Origin: Bacteroidota bacterium
GTDB lineage: Bacteria; Bacteroidota; Bacteroidia; Chitinophagales; BACL12
Assembly: GCA_016706255.1 (NCBI GenBank)
Contig: JADJJZ010000003.1
Span: forward strand, 902,501-966,500
Length of the DNA stretch: 64,000 nucleotides
Direction: 5' to 3'
Shown: piece after piece, positions 55,512 to 64,000 of the stretch
How the letters are laid out: every line of letters begins with the position of its first letter
Position numbering within the stretch: position 1 is the stretch's first letter
Program-made: the position numbers and the translations under genes
The notes under the pieces: generated by a model
The model's database searches: none
Told to the model about the DNA's origin: nothing
What the model saw: the letters and a program-made list of their open reading frames with translations, nothing else

Positions 55512-57992
55512 ATGCGTAATTTATTTTTTAGTGTTTTATGCTTATTAATTTGCACATCAAATGCTCAGCAGGTTCAATGGAATGCATCACGTATTTTATT
55601 GGAAATAGAAAAATTAAATACCACAGCCAGTGTATTGTATATTGCTGCTCATCCCGATGATGAAAATACCAGACTGATTACCTACCTCGCAAACGAAAAA
55701 CGTGTGCGCACCGGATATTTGTCATTAACTCGTGGCGACGGTGGGCAAAATTTAGTGGGAGAAGAACAAGGTGCATATCTTGGTGTTATCAGAACCCAGG
55801 AATTATTAGCTGCCCGCAGATTAGATGGGGGAGAACAATTTTTTACCCGTGCAGTTGATTTTGGTTACAGCAAAACCGCAAGTGAAACATTTACAAAATG
55901 GCCCAAAGACAGTATTTTATCAGATATGGTTTGGGTAATCAGAAATTTTAAACCGGATATTATTATTACCAGATTTCCTGCCGATGAACGTGCAGGTCAT
56001 GGTCACCATACTGCAAGTGCAATGCTTGCAGAAGAAGCTTTTGAAGCAGCTGCCGACCCGACTCGTTTTCCTGAGCAGTTAGCTTATGTTTCTGTTTGGA
56101 AAACACAACGTTTATATTGGAATAATTCAACTTGGTGGGATAAAGATTTACCAACAAAAATTGCAAACGGTAGTCCCGAACTTGCTGTGTTCGATGTTGG
56201 CGGATATAATGTTTTACTCGGAAAAAGTTACGGCGAAATTGCTGCTGAAAGTCGCACCAACCATAAAAGCCAGGGTTTTGGTAGCGCACCAACAAGAGGT
56301 GAACAAAAAGAATATCTTGAATTAAAAAAAGGGAATGCTTTTACCAATAACGATATTTTTTCCGGCATTCAAACCGGATGGGAACGTTACCGCCAGGGCG
56401 CTGATTTGCAATTTATGATTTCAGATATAATCAATCATTATGATGTAAGTTATCCTGAAAAATCAATTGATGCATTATTAAAAGTTTATGCTTATTTAAA
56501 AACTATTCCTGAAGATCAGTTAATTGTTTATAAAAAAGAACAGGTGAAAAAAATTATTGTTGCCTGTTTGGGATTATGGATAGAACCTGTTGCCGATAAA
56601 GATATTGTTGCTAATGGTGATGCATTAAAAATTGTTAGCACAGCTTTAAAACGCAATAATTATCCAATTTCACTGGAGTCAATTTCTGTTTTGGGAAATG
56701 ATTATAAAAGTGGCGAAATTTTACCTGCAGGTATAAATCAAATGGATACTTTTAATATTATTGTGCCGGAAGGAATTTCATCCTCACCTTATTGGCTGAA
56801 TGGTGATTATGAAGGTATATTTAATGTGACAGACAGGAAATTAATTGGTAAAGCTGAAAATGATCCGGTAATATTATTTACTTACCATATTAAAATTGGA
56901 GATGAAACTTTTGCCTTTAACAGAGGTGTGGTTTACAAAGAAACGGATGCTGTAAAGGGTGAAATATATAAACCACTTGCTGTAGTTCCACGCGCAGTAG
57001 TTAGTGCATCTTCGTATAATGTGTTATTTACCGATAACAATCCGGAACAATTACAACTCAGCATTAAATCGTTTGCTGCCGATACATTAAATGGTCGTGT
57101 GCGTTTGTTCGGAAATAAAATAAATACTACAGCACAATCATTTACCATATTAAAAAATGGCTCAACAGCAGCTGTAAATTTTGATATAACTGCTCCTGCT
57201 GAACCGGGTGTAAAAACCACAACGGTTCAAATGTTGTCAGATAATGCCAATGCAGTATTAGGCGAACCGGCGAAAAAAATTACCATTATTGAATACGATC
57301 ATATTCCGCGTCAGGTAATTGTTGAAGATGTAAAAGTAAAAGTGGCAAAATTTGATGCTGCTCCATGCACAAAAAAAATTGTTTACATTGATGGTGCTGG
57401 CGATTTGGTAGATGAAAGTTTATCTCAAATCGGATTACATATCACAACTATTAAACCTGAAGCCATGACGGCGGAATTATTGAGTCAGTTTGATGTTGTA
57501 ATTATTGGTGTGCGCGCATATAATACTTCAAAAGCAATTGCAGATAATCAGCAGATGTTAATGAATTATGTAAATGCGGGAGGATTGGTTATTGCTCAAT
57601 ATTCTACCAATTGGGATATGTATACCGACCAGATTGGCCCATATCCTTTTAAAATTACCCGCAACCGCGTAACTGATGAAAATTCTCCGGTTGAATTTGT
57701 TTTACCTGAACATCGTTTATTAAATTTTCCGAATAAAATTACCCCTGCCGATTTTACAGGTTGGGTGCAAGAGCGTGGTATTTATTTTGTAGGTGAACCG
57801 GATGCTGCTTATCAGGCACCATTATCATTTACAGACCCGAATGAAAAAGCACAAACCGGCGGATTAATTGTTGCAGATTATGGTAAAGGGGCATTTATTT
57901 ATACCGGCCTTGCATTTTTCAGAGAATTACCTGCAGGTGTTCCGGGTGCATATCGTTTGATGTTAAATATGATTGAATATAAACAGCAATAA
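55512..57992 (+). CDS. PIG-L family deacetylase, secreted, with ThuA-like C-terminus
   Basis: An 826-residue protein. I choose ATG 55512 because the signal peptide (MRNLFFSVLCLLICTSNAQ) starts there. The N-terminal LmbE/PIG-L domain holds AAHPDDENTRLITYLA (metal site HPDDE) and DERAGHGHHTAS with the second histidine. A beta-rich middle follows and then a class I glutaminase-like fold (VVIIGVRAYNTSKAI, YVNAGGLVIAQYSTNWDMY). Such enzymes remove acetyl groups from N-acetylglucosaminyl compounds. The real substrate is unknown. It may be exported to the periplasm. The gene pair that follows lies 9 bp downstream. Confidence 0.82.
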   Translation: MRNLFFSVLCLLICTSNAQQVQWNASRILLEIEKLNTTASVLYIAAHPDDENTRLITYLANEKRVRTGYLSLTRGDGGQNLVGEEQGAYLGVIRTQELLAARRLDGGEQFFTRAVDFGYSKTASETFTKWPKDSILSDMVWVIRNFKPDIIITRFPADERAGHGHHTASAMLAEEAFEAAADPTRFPEQLAYVSVWKTQRLYWNNSTWWDKDLPTKIANGSPELAVFDVGGYNVLLGKSYGEIAAESRTNHKSQGFGSAPTRGEQKEYLELKKGNAFTNNDIFSGIQTGWERYRQGADLQFMISDIINHYDVSYPEKSIDALLKVYAYLKTIPEDQLIVYKKEQVKKIIVACLGLWIEPVADKDIVANGDALKIVSTALKRNNYPISLESISVLGNDYKSGEILPAGINQMDTFNIIVPEGISSSPYWLNGDYEGIFNVTDRKLIGKAENDPVILFTYHIKIGDETFAFNRGVVYKETDAVKGEIYKPLAVVPRAVVSASSYNVLFTDNNPEQLQLSIKSFAADTLNGRVRLFGNKINTTAQSFTILKNGSTAAVNFDITAPAEPGVKTTTVQMLSDNANAVLGEPAKKITIIEYDHIPRQVIVEDVKVKVAKFDAAPCTKKIVYIDGAGDLVDESLSQIGLHITTIKPEAMTAELLSQFDVVIIGVRAYNTSKAIADNQQMLMNYVNAGGLVIAQYSTNWDMYTDQIGPYPFKITRNRVTDENSPVEFVLPEHRLLNFPNKITPADFTGWVQERGIYFVGEPDAAYQAPLSFTDPNEKAQTGGLIVADYGKGAFIYTGLAFFRELPAGVPGAYRLMLNMIEYKQQ

Positions 57993-58001
57993 TATATAAC
58001 C

Positions 58002-58109
58002 ATGCAACAAACAAATGGAAAAAGCTACTGGCGTAATTGGTATGTGCTTGTTGTAATTGTTTTGATTGCAGAAATAATTATTTTCACTTTATTAACTGAA
58101 CATTACTAA
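58002..58109 (+). CDS. small membrane protein (35 residues) linked to the symporter gene
   Basis: ATG at 58002 to TAA at 58109: MQQTNGKSYWRNWYVLVVIV and a following IAEIIIFTLLTEHY. Nearly all of it is one membrane helix with a short polar start. Its stop overlaps the symporter start (TAATG), so the two are translated together. It is not from any named family I know; it may be a small partner of the transporter. It is 9 bp downstream of the deacetylase gene, so it may belong to that operon. Confidence 0.7.
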   Translation: MQQTNGKSYWRNWYVLVVIVLIAEIIIFTLLTEHY

Positions 58110-59839
58110 TGAGTTGGATCGACTGGTTGGTAATGTTTGGTTCGTTAATTTTAATTGCCGCTTATGGCATTTATAAAACGCGTACCGTTCACACTGCTTC
58201 AAGTTATTTAAAAGGTGATGATGAAAAAAAGTGGTGGGAGATAGGGTTAAGCGTAATGGCTACACAGGCCAGTGCGATAACTTTTTTATCGGTACCCGGA
58301 CAAGCTTACGACAGCGGATTAGGATTTATTCAATTTTATTTTGGATTGCCGCTGGCCATGATTGTAATATCGGTGTTTTTTATTCCGATGTATTACAAGC
58401 TGAAAGTATATACCGCCTATGAATTTCTGGAACAACGTTTTGATTTAAAAACACGCACCTTTACCGCAGTTTTATTTTTAGTGCAACGTGCATTTTCTAC
58501 CGGTATTACCATTTATGCGCCTTCTATAATTTTATCGCAGTTATTAGGCTGGGATTTAAATGCAACGGTAATATTTATAGGTGGTATTGTTACGTTGTAT
58601 ATTTTATCAGGTGGCACAAAAGCTGTTGCCGTTACACATAAGCAACAAATGTTTGTTATTTATGCCGGAATGTTTACTGCATTCGGTTGCCTGGTTTATT
58701 ATTTAAGTGAATATATTTCATTTAATGAATCGTTACACGTTGCAGGTGCATTAGGGAAAATGAATATCATAACATCAGGTAGCGAAAATGGCAGTTTTAA
58801 TTGGAGCGACCGTTACAATTTAATTTCAGGATTAATTGGCGGATTATTTTTACAACTCAGTTATTTTGGAACCGACCAAAGTCAGGTAGGACGTTACTTG
58901 GGCGGAGAATCGGTGAAAGAAAGCCGTTTAGGATTAATGTTTAACGGTTTAGTGAAAGTGCCCGTTCAGTTTTTTATTTTATTGACAGGTTTACTGGTAT
59001 TTGTTTTTTATCAGTTTAATCAGCCTCCTGTTTATTTTAATCAGGTAGCTTATGAAAAAACGCAACAATCGAAGTATGCAGCCGAATTAAAATCGCTTGA
59101 AATACAGTATAATATTGCAACAACGCAACAAATATCCTTAAACAGACAACTTGCGGAGCAGAAAATTACGGGTGATGAAGCGCAAATAGATTTATTAAAA
59201 AAATCGCATACGGAAACAGACAAATTGCGTAAGGAAATTAATGCTGTTGTGGTAAAGGCAAATCCCGGTATAGATGATGACCATGATTATATTTTTATGC
59301 ATTTTGTGATGCAATATTTACCTGTTGGATTAATCGGGTTGTTATTCGCCGTAATTTTTTCAGCCAGTATGAGTTCAACATCTTCTGCGTTAAATGGACT
59401 GGCAACAACATTTTCGGTAGATATTTACAAACGAATGATTAATAAAAATGCAAGTGAAAAACAACATTTGCAGGCTAGTAAATTATTAACTGTAATGTTT
59501 GGTGCATTGGCAATTGGGTTTGCACTTATTTGTTCTATGTTTGATAACCTGATAGAAGCTGTAAATATTTTAGGCAGTTTGTTTTACGGAACAATTCTGG
59601 GCATATTTTTAACAGCATTTTTATTGAAGCGGGTTAAGGGCAACGCTGTATTTATTGCAGCAATTATTTCTGAGATGGTGATTTTATATCTGGATTTCAG
59701 TATTCGTTACGATTGGAATACACCAAAATTGGAAATTGGTTATTTATGGTATAATGTGATTGGATGTTTATTGGTAATGATTATCGCATTTTTTATCAGT
59801 TTATTTAATCCGCGTATCACTGAACCCCTTGATGCATAA
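58109..59839 (+). CDS. sodium:solute symporter (SSS family)
   Basis: A 576-residue polytopic protein with about 13 membrane helices. FLSVPGQAYDSGLGFIQFYFG, the conserved DQSQVGRYLGG (loop of the SSS family) and FSASMSSTSSALNGLATTFSVDIYKR are typical. About 100 residues between two later helices (about 310-400) form a soluble, charged coiled segment. The substrate (sugar, sialic acid, amino acid or other) cannot be told. It starts in the stop of a 35-codon gene and ends before a terminator. Confidence 0.85.
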   Translation: MSWIDWLVMFGSLILIAAYGIYKTRTVHTASSYLKGDDEKKWWEIGLSVMATQASAITFLSVPGQAYDSGLGFIQFYFGLPLAMIVISVFFIPMYYKLKVYTAYEFLEQRFDLKTRTFTAVLFLVQRAFSTGITIYAPSIILSQLLGWDLNATVIFIGGIVTLYILSGGTKAVAVTHKQQMFVIYAGMFTAFGCLVYYLSEYISFNESLHVAGALGKMNIITSGSENGSFNWSDRYNLISGLIGGLFLQLSYFGTDQSQVGRYLGGESVKESRLGLMFNGLVKVPVQFFILLTGLLVFVFYQFNQPPVYFNQVAYEKTQQSKYAAELKSLEIQYNIATTQQISLNRQLAEQKITGDEAQIDLLKKSHTETDKLRKEINAVVVKANPGIDDDHDYIFMHFVMQYLPVGLIGLLFAVIFSASMSSTSSALNGLATTFSVDIYKRMINKNASEKQHLQASKLLTVMFGALAIGFALICSMFDNLIEAVNILGSLFYGTILGIFLTAFLLKRVKGNAVFIAAIISEMVILYLDFSIRYDWNTPKLEIGYLWYNVIGCLLVMIIAFFISLFNPRITEPLDA

Positions 59840-59841
59840 AA

Positions 59842-59868
59842 AAAACAGGATGTTGAGCACCCTGTTTT
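59842..59868 (+). terminator. intrinsic terminator of the symporter gene
   Basis: AAAACAGG (59842-59849) pairs with CCTGTTTT (59861-59868), with further short pairing inside. Runs of A before and T after make it usable on both strands, so it may also end the converging gene at 59890. Confidence 0.75.
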
Positions 59869-59889
59869 CAATTTCGAATAATTATTTTT

Positions 59890-60297
59890 TTAACTGATTA
59901 CCGCATAAATAACAGCAGCTACAATACTGGCGATGGTTGTATATCCGGCATCATAAAAAATAAGCATACCGTTGCGCATGGTATACAAATAATGAATGTA
60001 GGTAGTTAATCCGGAAAATATGAAGCCTACAATTAATCCGAATTGTGCGGCATCACTTACGCTCAAATTCGGGCCCATTAAAGCGCCCATAAAAAGCACA
60101 ATAATAATTTCCACCAAAAGGGTTAGGCCATAAACGGCTTTGTTGAATTTGGTTTTAATTTCTTCGGAGGTTAAACCGGCGGCAGCCATCCAGCCTTTGC
60201 CGAGTATGCCATACCAGGCGGCTCCGATTACATAATAGGCGGCACCCCCTGCGAGGGCAGCTAGCCAGTTGACATTGTCGAATAAAGAACTTATCAT
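59890..60297 (-). CDS. DUF1761 family membrane protein
   Basis: A 135-residue protein with four hydrophobic segments: VNWLAALAGGAAYYVIGAAWYGILG, VYGLTLLVEIIIVLFMGALM, AAQFGLIVGFIFSGLTTYIHY and ASIVAAVIYAVIS. The AAWYGILGKGWM segment near the start is characteristic of DUF1761. Function unknown. It converges with the symporter gene at a shared terminator. Confidence 0.8.
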   Translation of the reverse strand: MISSLFDNVNWLAALAGGAAYYVIGAAWYGILGKGWMAAAGLTSEEIKTKFNKAVYGLTLLVEIIIVLFMGALMGPNLSVSDAAQFGLIVGFIFSGLTTYIHYLYTMRNGMLIFYDAGYTTIASIVAAVIYAVIS

Positions 60298-60455
60298 AAG
60301 TAATTGGTTTTATATAAAATTAGGGTTTTGCAGCCTGAATTTCAAGCATTTGGCACTTTTTAACGTTGTGGAAAGCCTGTTAATGATTTTATTTCCTGAA
60401 GCAGGAGGGTGGTTTAGATGAACTTTTCACCCGCTATTTTGATTAATTTTACGCC

Positions 60456-61250
60456 ATGCAACAGTATCTCGATTTACTCAGCAAAATATTAGAAGAAGGT
60501 AACCAAAAGTCAGACCGCACCGGAACCGGAACCATTAGTTTGTTCGGTTATCAAATGCGCTTCGACCTGCAAAAAGGATTTCCTTTATTAACTACTAAAA
60601 AATTGCATACCAGAAGTATCATTCATGAATTATTATGGTTTTTAAAGGGAGATACCAATATTGCCTATCTAAAAGAAAATGAAGTGCGCATTTGGGATGA
60701 ATGGGCTGATGAAAATGGAAATTTAGGTCCGGTTTACGGACATCAATGGAGAAGCTGGCCAGCAGCAGACGGAAGAACAATTGACCAGATTACGAATTTA
60801 ATTAATCAAATTAAACGCAATCCCGATTCAAGAAGATTAATTGTAAGTGCATGGAATGTTGGTGATATCGAAAAAATGGCATTGCCACCATGTCATTGTT
60901 TATTTCAGTTTTATGTTGCAGATGGAAAATTGAGTTGTCAGTTATATCAGCGCAGTGCCGATACATTTTTAGGTGTGCCATTTAATATTGCCAGTTATGC
61001 CTTACTCACATTAATGGTAGCTCAGGTTTGTGATTTGGAACCCGGTGAATTTATTCATTCGTTTGGTGATGTGCATTTATACAACGACCATATTGAACAG
61101 GCTAAACTGCAAATAACACGCGAACCACGGCCACTTCCGCAAATGAAAATAAATCCTGCTGTTAAAGACATTTTCGGATTTACCATCAACGATTTCGAAT
61201 TGGTTAATTACGACCCGCATCCGCATATCAAAGCAAAAGTGAGTGTTTAA
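60456..61250 (+). CDS. thyA: thymidylate synthase
   Basis: A 264-residue enzyme that methylates dUMP with methylene-tetrahydrofolate. Complete motifs: RTGTGTISLFGYQMRFDLQKGFPLLTTKK, GPVYGHQWRSWP, the catalytic Cys in LPPCHCLFQFYV, and the C-terminal FELVNYDPHPHIKAKVSV. Dihydrofolate reductase follows after 24 bp, the usual pairing, because ThyA turns the cofactor into dihydrofolate. Confidence 0.97.
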   Translation: MQQYLDLLSKILEEGNQKSDRTGTGTISLFGYQMRFDLQKGFPLLTTKKLHTRSIIHELLWFLKGDTNIAYLKENEVRIWDEWADENGNLGPVYGHQWRSWPAADGRTIDQITNLINQIKRNPDSRRLIVSAWNVGDIEKMALPPCHCLFQFYVADGKLSCQLYQRSADTFLGVPFNIASYALLTLMVAQVCDLEPGEFIHSFGDVHLYNDHIEQAKLQITREPRPLPQMKINPAVKDIFGFTINDFELVNYDPHPHIKAKVSV

Positions 61251-61274
61251 TTTCATGTATTAAAATTAATTAAC

Positions 61275-61772
61275 ATGCCCGTTTTTTCAATAATTGTTGC
61301 TGTAGATTTAAATAATGTTATCGGATTAAACGGTGATATGCCCTGGTTAAAATTGCGCTCCGATTTAAAATATTTTAAAGAAAAAACATCCGGTCACTGG
61401 TGTATTCTTGGCAGAAAAACATATAATGCACTTGGTAATAAAGTGTTACCCGGCCGAAAATTTATTATTGTTACCAGAGATAAAGAATTTATGGCACCCG
61501 ATAGTTTAATTGTGCATTCTTTAAAGGAAGCAATGAGTTTACCTGAATTGAATGATGAGGATGAAGTATTTGTATTAGGCGGTGGCGATATTTATAAACA
61601 ATCTATGCAATTTGTAACCCGAATTTATCTCACCCGCATCCATGCTGAATTTGAAGGTGATACCTATTTTCCGGAATTAGATGAAGAATGGGCAATGGAT
61701 TCAGAAGACAAGCGAAAAAAAGATGATGTGAATCCCTATGATCATGATTTTCTGATTTATGAAAAAAATTAG
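61275..61772 (+). CDS. folA: dihydrofolate reductase
   Basis: A 165-residue NADPH-dependent enzyme. FSIIVAVDLNNVIGLNGDMPWLKLRSDLKYFKEKT at the start (substrate and cofactor sites, Asp of WxxxxxDLKYF) and GRKTYNAL are typical; the C-terminal half has EVFVLGGGDIYKQSM. It lies 24 bp after thyA and 19 bp before the transporter gene. Confidence 0.95.
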   Translation: MPVFSIIVAVDLNNVIGLNGDMPWLKLRSDLKYFKEKTSGHWCILGRKTYNALGNKVLPGRKFIIVTRDKEFMAPDSLIVHSLKEAMSLPELNDEDEVFVLGGGDIYKQSMQFVTRIYLTRIHAEFEGDTYFPELDEEWAMDSEDKRKKDDVNPYDHDFLIYEKN

Positions 61773-61791
61773 ATAATTTCATGCTTCAATT

Positions 61792-63045
61792 ATGAGCACA
61801 CCACACAAAAGCCCATCCCGAAGTATTTTAAATCTTACCGTTTTAGTTGCAGCATTAGGCTATTTTGTCGATATCTATGACTTGCAATTATTTAACCTGG
61901 TTAGTAAACCTAGCTTAAAAGGTATCGGCATTACTGACCCCGCTATGGTCGACTTTTGGGATGTCAGGTTGTTTAATGTGCAAATGATAGGCATGTTGTT
62001 TGGCGGAATTTTATGGGGCATTATGGGCGATTTAAAAGGACGAAAATCTATTTTATTTGGCAGCATATTATTGTATTCGATTGCAAATATTTTAAATGGT
62101 TTTGTAGATAATACCACCCAGTACCAAATTGTGCGATTTTTTGCAGGCCTCGGACTTGCCGGTGAATTAGGAGCTGCAATTACTTTGGTTGCAGAAATAA
62201 TGAGTAAAGAAAATCGCGGTTACGGAACCATGCTCATTGTAAGTGTCGGCGCATTGGGAGCAGTGGCAGCATTTTTTATCACATCACATGTTGACTGGCG
62301 GACTTCTTATTATATAGGTGGCGGACTTGGATTAGCATTATTGGTACTGCGATTCGGAACTTTTGAAAGTACCATGTTCGATTCCATTAAACATGAATCT
62401 GTTACCAGAGGTAATTTTATTTCACTATTTACCAATCGGGAGCGTTTTGTAAAATATGTGTATTGCATATTAATTGGTGTACCGGTTTGGTATTGTATTG
62501 GCGTATTAATGAAATTCAGTGAACGATTTGCAGGCGAATGGGGAATAGATACCAGCGGCGATAATGCGCTTCAAATTCGACGCACTGCCATTATGTTGAG
62601 TTATGTTGGTTTATGTGTCGGAGATATTTTGAGTGGTTATTTAAGTCAGGTTTTTCGTTCACGGAAAAAAGTGGTGTTAGGTTATTTAATTGCAACAATT
62701 ATTTTAGCATTATTATATCTGAATATTAAAAGTACATCACAAACCTTATTTAATATTATGTGCTTTTTATTAGGTTGTGCTACCGGATATTGGGCATTAT
62801 TTGTAACCATCGCATCCGAACAATTCGGAACCAATATAAGAGCCACAGCTACTACCACAGTACCAAATTTTGTAAGAGGATTTGTAGTGCCGCTCACACT
62901 TGGTTTTTCTGCACTGAGTTCAAATACAAATAATATTACCGCTGCACTTATTGTCGGAGCCATTGCACTTATACTGGCAATTGTTTCAATTCTGGCAATT
63001 AAAGAAACATTCGGCAAAGATTTGAACTATGTTGAAATGAGTTAG
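61792..63045 (+). CDS. MFS transporter
   Basis: A 417-residue major facilitator protein with 12 membrane helices. The first helices carry LGYFVDIYDLQLFNL; the MFS motif GILWGIMGDLKGRKSILFG lies between helices 2 and 3. Residues 120-135 (GLGLAGELGAAITLV) fit the sugar/organic acid-type subfamily. The substrate is not known. It is 19 bp from folA but has no obvious functional tie to it. Confidence 0.85.
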   Translation: MSTPHKSPSRSILNLTVLVAALGYFVDIYDLQLFNLVSKPSLKGIGITDPAMVDFWDVRLFNVQMIGMLFGGILWGIMGDLKGRKSILFGSILLYSIANILNGFVDNTTQYQIVRFFAGLGLAGELGAAITLVAEIMSKENRGYGTMLIVSVGALGAVAAFFITSHVDWRTSYYIGGGLGLALLVLRFGTFESTMFDSIKHESVTRGNFISLFTNRERFVKYVYCILIGVPVWYCIGVLMKFSERFAGEWGIDTSGDNALQIRRTAIMLSYVGLCVGDILSGYLSQVFRSRKKVVLGYLIATIILALLYLNIKSTSQTLFNIMCFLLGCATGYWALFVTIASEQFGTNIRATATTTVPNFVRGFVVPLTLGFSALSSNTNNITAALIVGAIALILAIVSILAIKETFGKDLNYVEMS

Positions 63046-63308
63046 CCATTGGGCTGAAATGCCCTAAGTACAGGTGTTTTTATGATTTTTACAATCGTTT
63101 TCGTTTTTGTATTCCCGTATGCAATGTTATGCTCAACAACATAACCATTTAAATTTAACGTAAGGCCTTTTTTACACTTGTTTATCGATTTATACCACTT
63201 GTTCATCTGGTAAAAATGGCATAATCCACCATACTACTTTTGGCTTATTGATTTAAACCCCTGTTGGGGAAAACTAAAAAAATAATGCTAAATCTAAACA
63301 AGACACTT

Positions 63309-64000
63309 ATGAAAAAATTGAACACACTTATTTTAACCTGCCTTTTTTTACTTGGCTTTACCGGCAGCGTTTCAGCTTGCGACAATTCTTCCTTTTCCTT
63401 AATTAACATGACTGATTTAGGTGGAGGACAATATGAGTTTACTGTAGAATTTTGCGCCGGAGGTGGCGTTGGCGGCGCATCCGGAGGAACCGGTACGTGG
63501 TTTGTGCAAGCTGTTGGTGGTGGAACAACATTCGCAACCTATCCTGCTACATTAACAAGCCCGCAAACTGCTGCAATTTACAGCGCATCAACATTCCCTT
63601 ATTTAGGTAATGAATATCTGGTGTATGATTTATTGAGTTATCCCGGAACAGGCTGGGGGGCAGATTGGTGGACCACAACAGGCGGATTATTCGGCCCTGC
63701 AGGTTCATATTGCGTTACGTTTACTTTTGTAACGAACGGTATGCCGAATCAATTAATTTTAGGTGGAGCAGAAGGAGCCGGAGTTGGTGTTGCACCATAC
63801 GGTTGTAATGGCTTACCTGAAATGGAAATTAATTTCGGTTTAGCTGCCGATGCAGGTCCTTCTTTTAATTTATGTAAAGGAAATCCGGGAACAATTACCG
63901 CATCTGCAACAGGCGGTACGGCACCTTACACTTATTTATGGAATACCGGTGCAACTACTGCATCAACAACTGTAACTCCACTTGTAAATACAACTTATAC
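63309..64000 (+). CDS. secreted repeat protein, 5' part (runs off right edge)
   Basis: The frame starts with ATG at 63309 and stays open to the window edge (230 codons). A signal peptide (MKKLNTLILTCLFLLGFTGS) is followed by a Gly-rich domain (GGGVGGASGGTGTWFVQAVGG). From about residue 195 comes a SprB/PKD-like repeat: GPSFNLCKGNPGTITASATGG and APYTYLWNTGATT. Such proteins of Bacteroidota usually end in a type IX secretion domain and act as surface adhesins; that end is outside the window. Confidence 0.75.
   Translation, partial: MKKLNTLILTCLFLLGFTGSVSACDNSSFSLINMTDLGGGQYEFTVEFCAGGGVGGASGGTGTWFVQAVGGGTTFATYPATLTSPQTAAIYSASTFPYLGNEYLVYDLLSYPGTGWGADWWTTTGGLFGPAGSYCVTFTFVTNGMPNQLILGGAEGAGVGVAPYGCNGLPEMEINFGLAADAGPSFNLCKGNPGTITASATGGTAPYTYLWNTGATTASTTVTPLVNTTY

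Overview
The window is a piece of a Bacteroidota chromosome. The evidence is the protein families (FtsZ, GAPDH and MurE of Bacteroidota type, a C-terminal secretion tail like those of the type IX system, a SprB/Ig-like adhesin), several TAnnTTTG promoter elements, low GC content and an almost complete lack of Shine-Dalgarno sequences. Genus and family cannot be read from it with confidence.

Positions 1-19,600 are an accessory region with nearly all genes on the minus strand. The left end is a defence island. A reverse transcriptase resembling the DRT2 (UG2) antiviral group lies behind a ~400-bp leader whose two ends form a 14-bp stem. An SF1B (RecD/Dda-like) helicase follows it with no gap, then an unknown gene that runs off the edge. 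Upstream is a single-chain type ISP restriction-modification enzyme split by two small indels. Further along are a TIR-like nucleotide-binding protein, a GIY-YIG-like protein (both frameshifted), several small unknown proteins, an excisionase-like HTH protein, a WG-repeat lipoprotein, and a NERD nuclease fragment cut off by an IS3-family remnant. The region ends at a tRNA-Glu gene that has a second copy of its 5' half 123 bp upstream.

Positions 19,900-24,500 carry gap, pgk and comEC. Positions 24,664-40,560 are a compact dcw cluster in the order mraZ, rsmH, ftsL-like, ftsI, murE, mraY, murD, ftsW, murG, murC, ftsQ, ftsA, ftsZ. Three exact MraZ-type boxes precede it and a terminator closes it. 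murF and ddl are absent from it.

Positions 40,600-63,000 are ordinary chromosomal genes: an alpha/beta hydrolase with a TetR regulator and a perfect palindromic operator, an arginase-family enzyme, lpdA, glpK, an EEP-family hydrolase, lipase-like and VOC proteins, an SDR, a TIGR04283-type glycosyltransferase, a GNAT acetyltransferase, a PIG-L deacetylase, an SSS symporter with a 35-residue membrane partner, thyA-folA and an MFS transporter. Four intergenic stretches hold family-type repeats. The window ends inside a secreted repeat protein.

The most notable system is the reverse transcriptase with its structured leader RNA and the helicase joined to it. Several genes are broken by one-base changes, mostly in A runs, so sequencing indels must be excluded before calling these genes dead.
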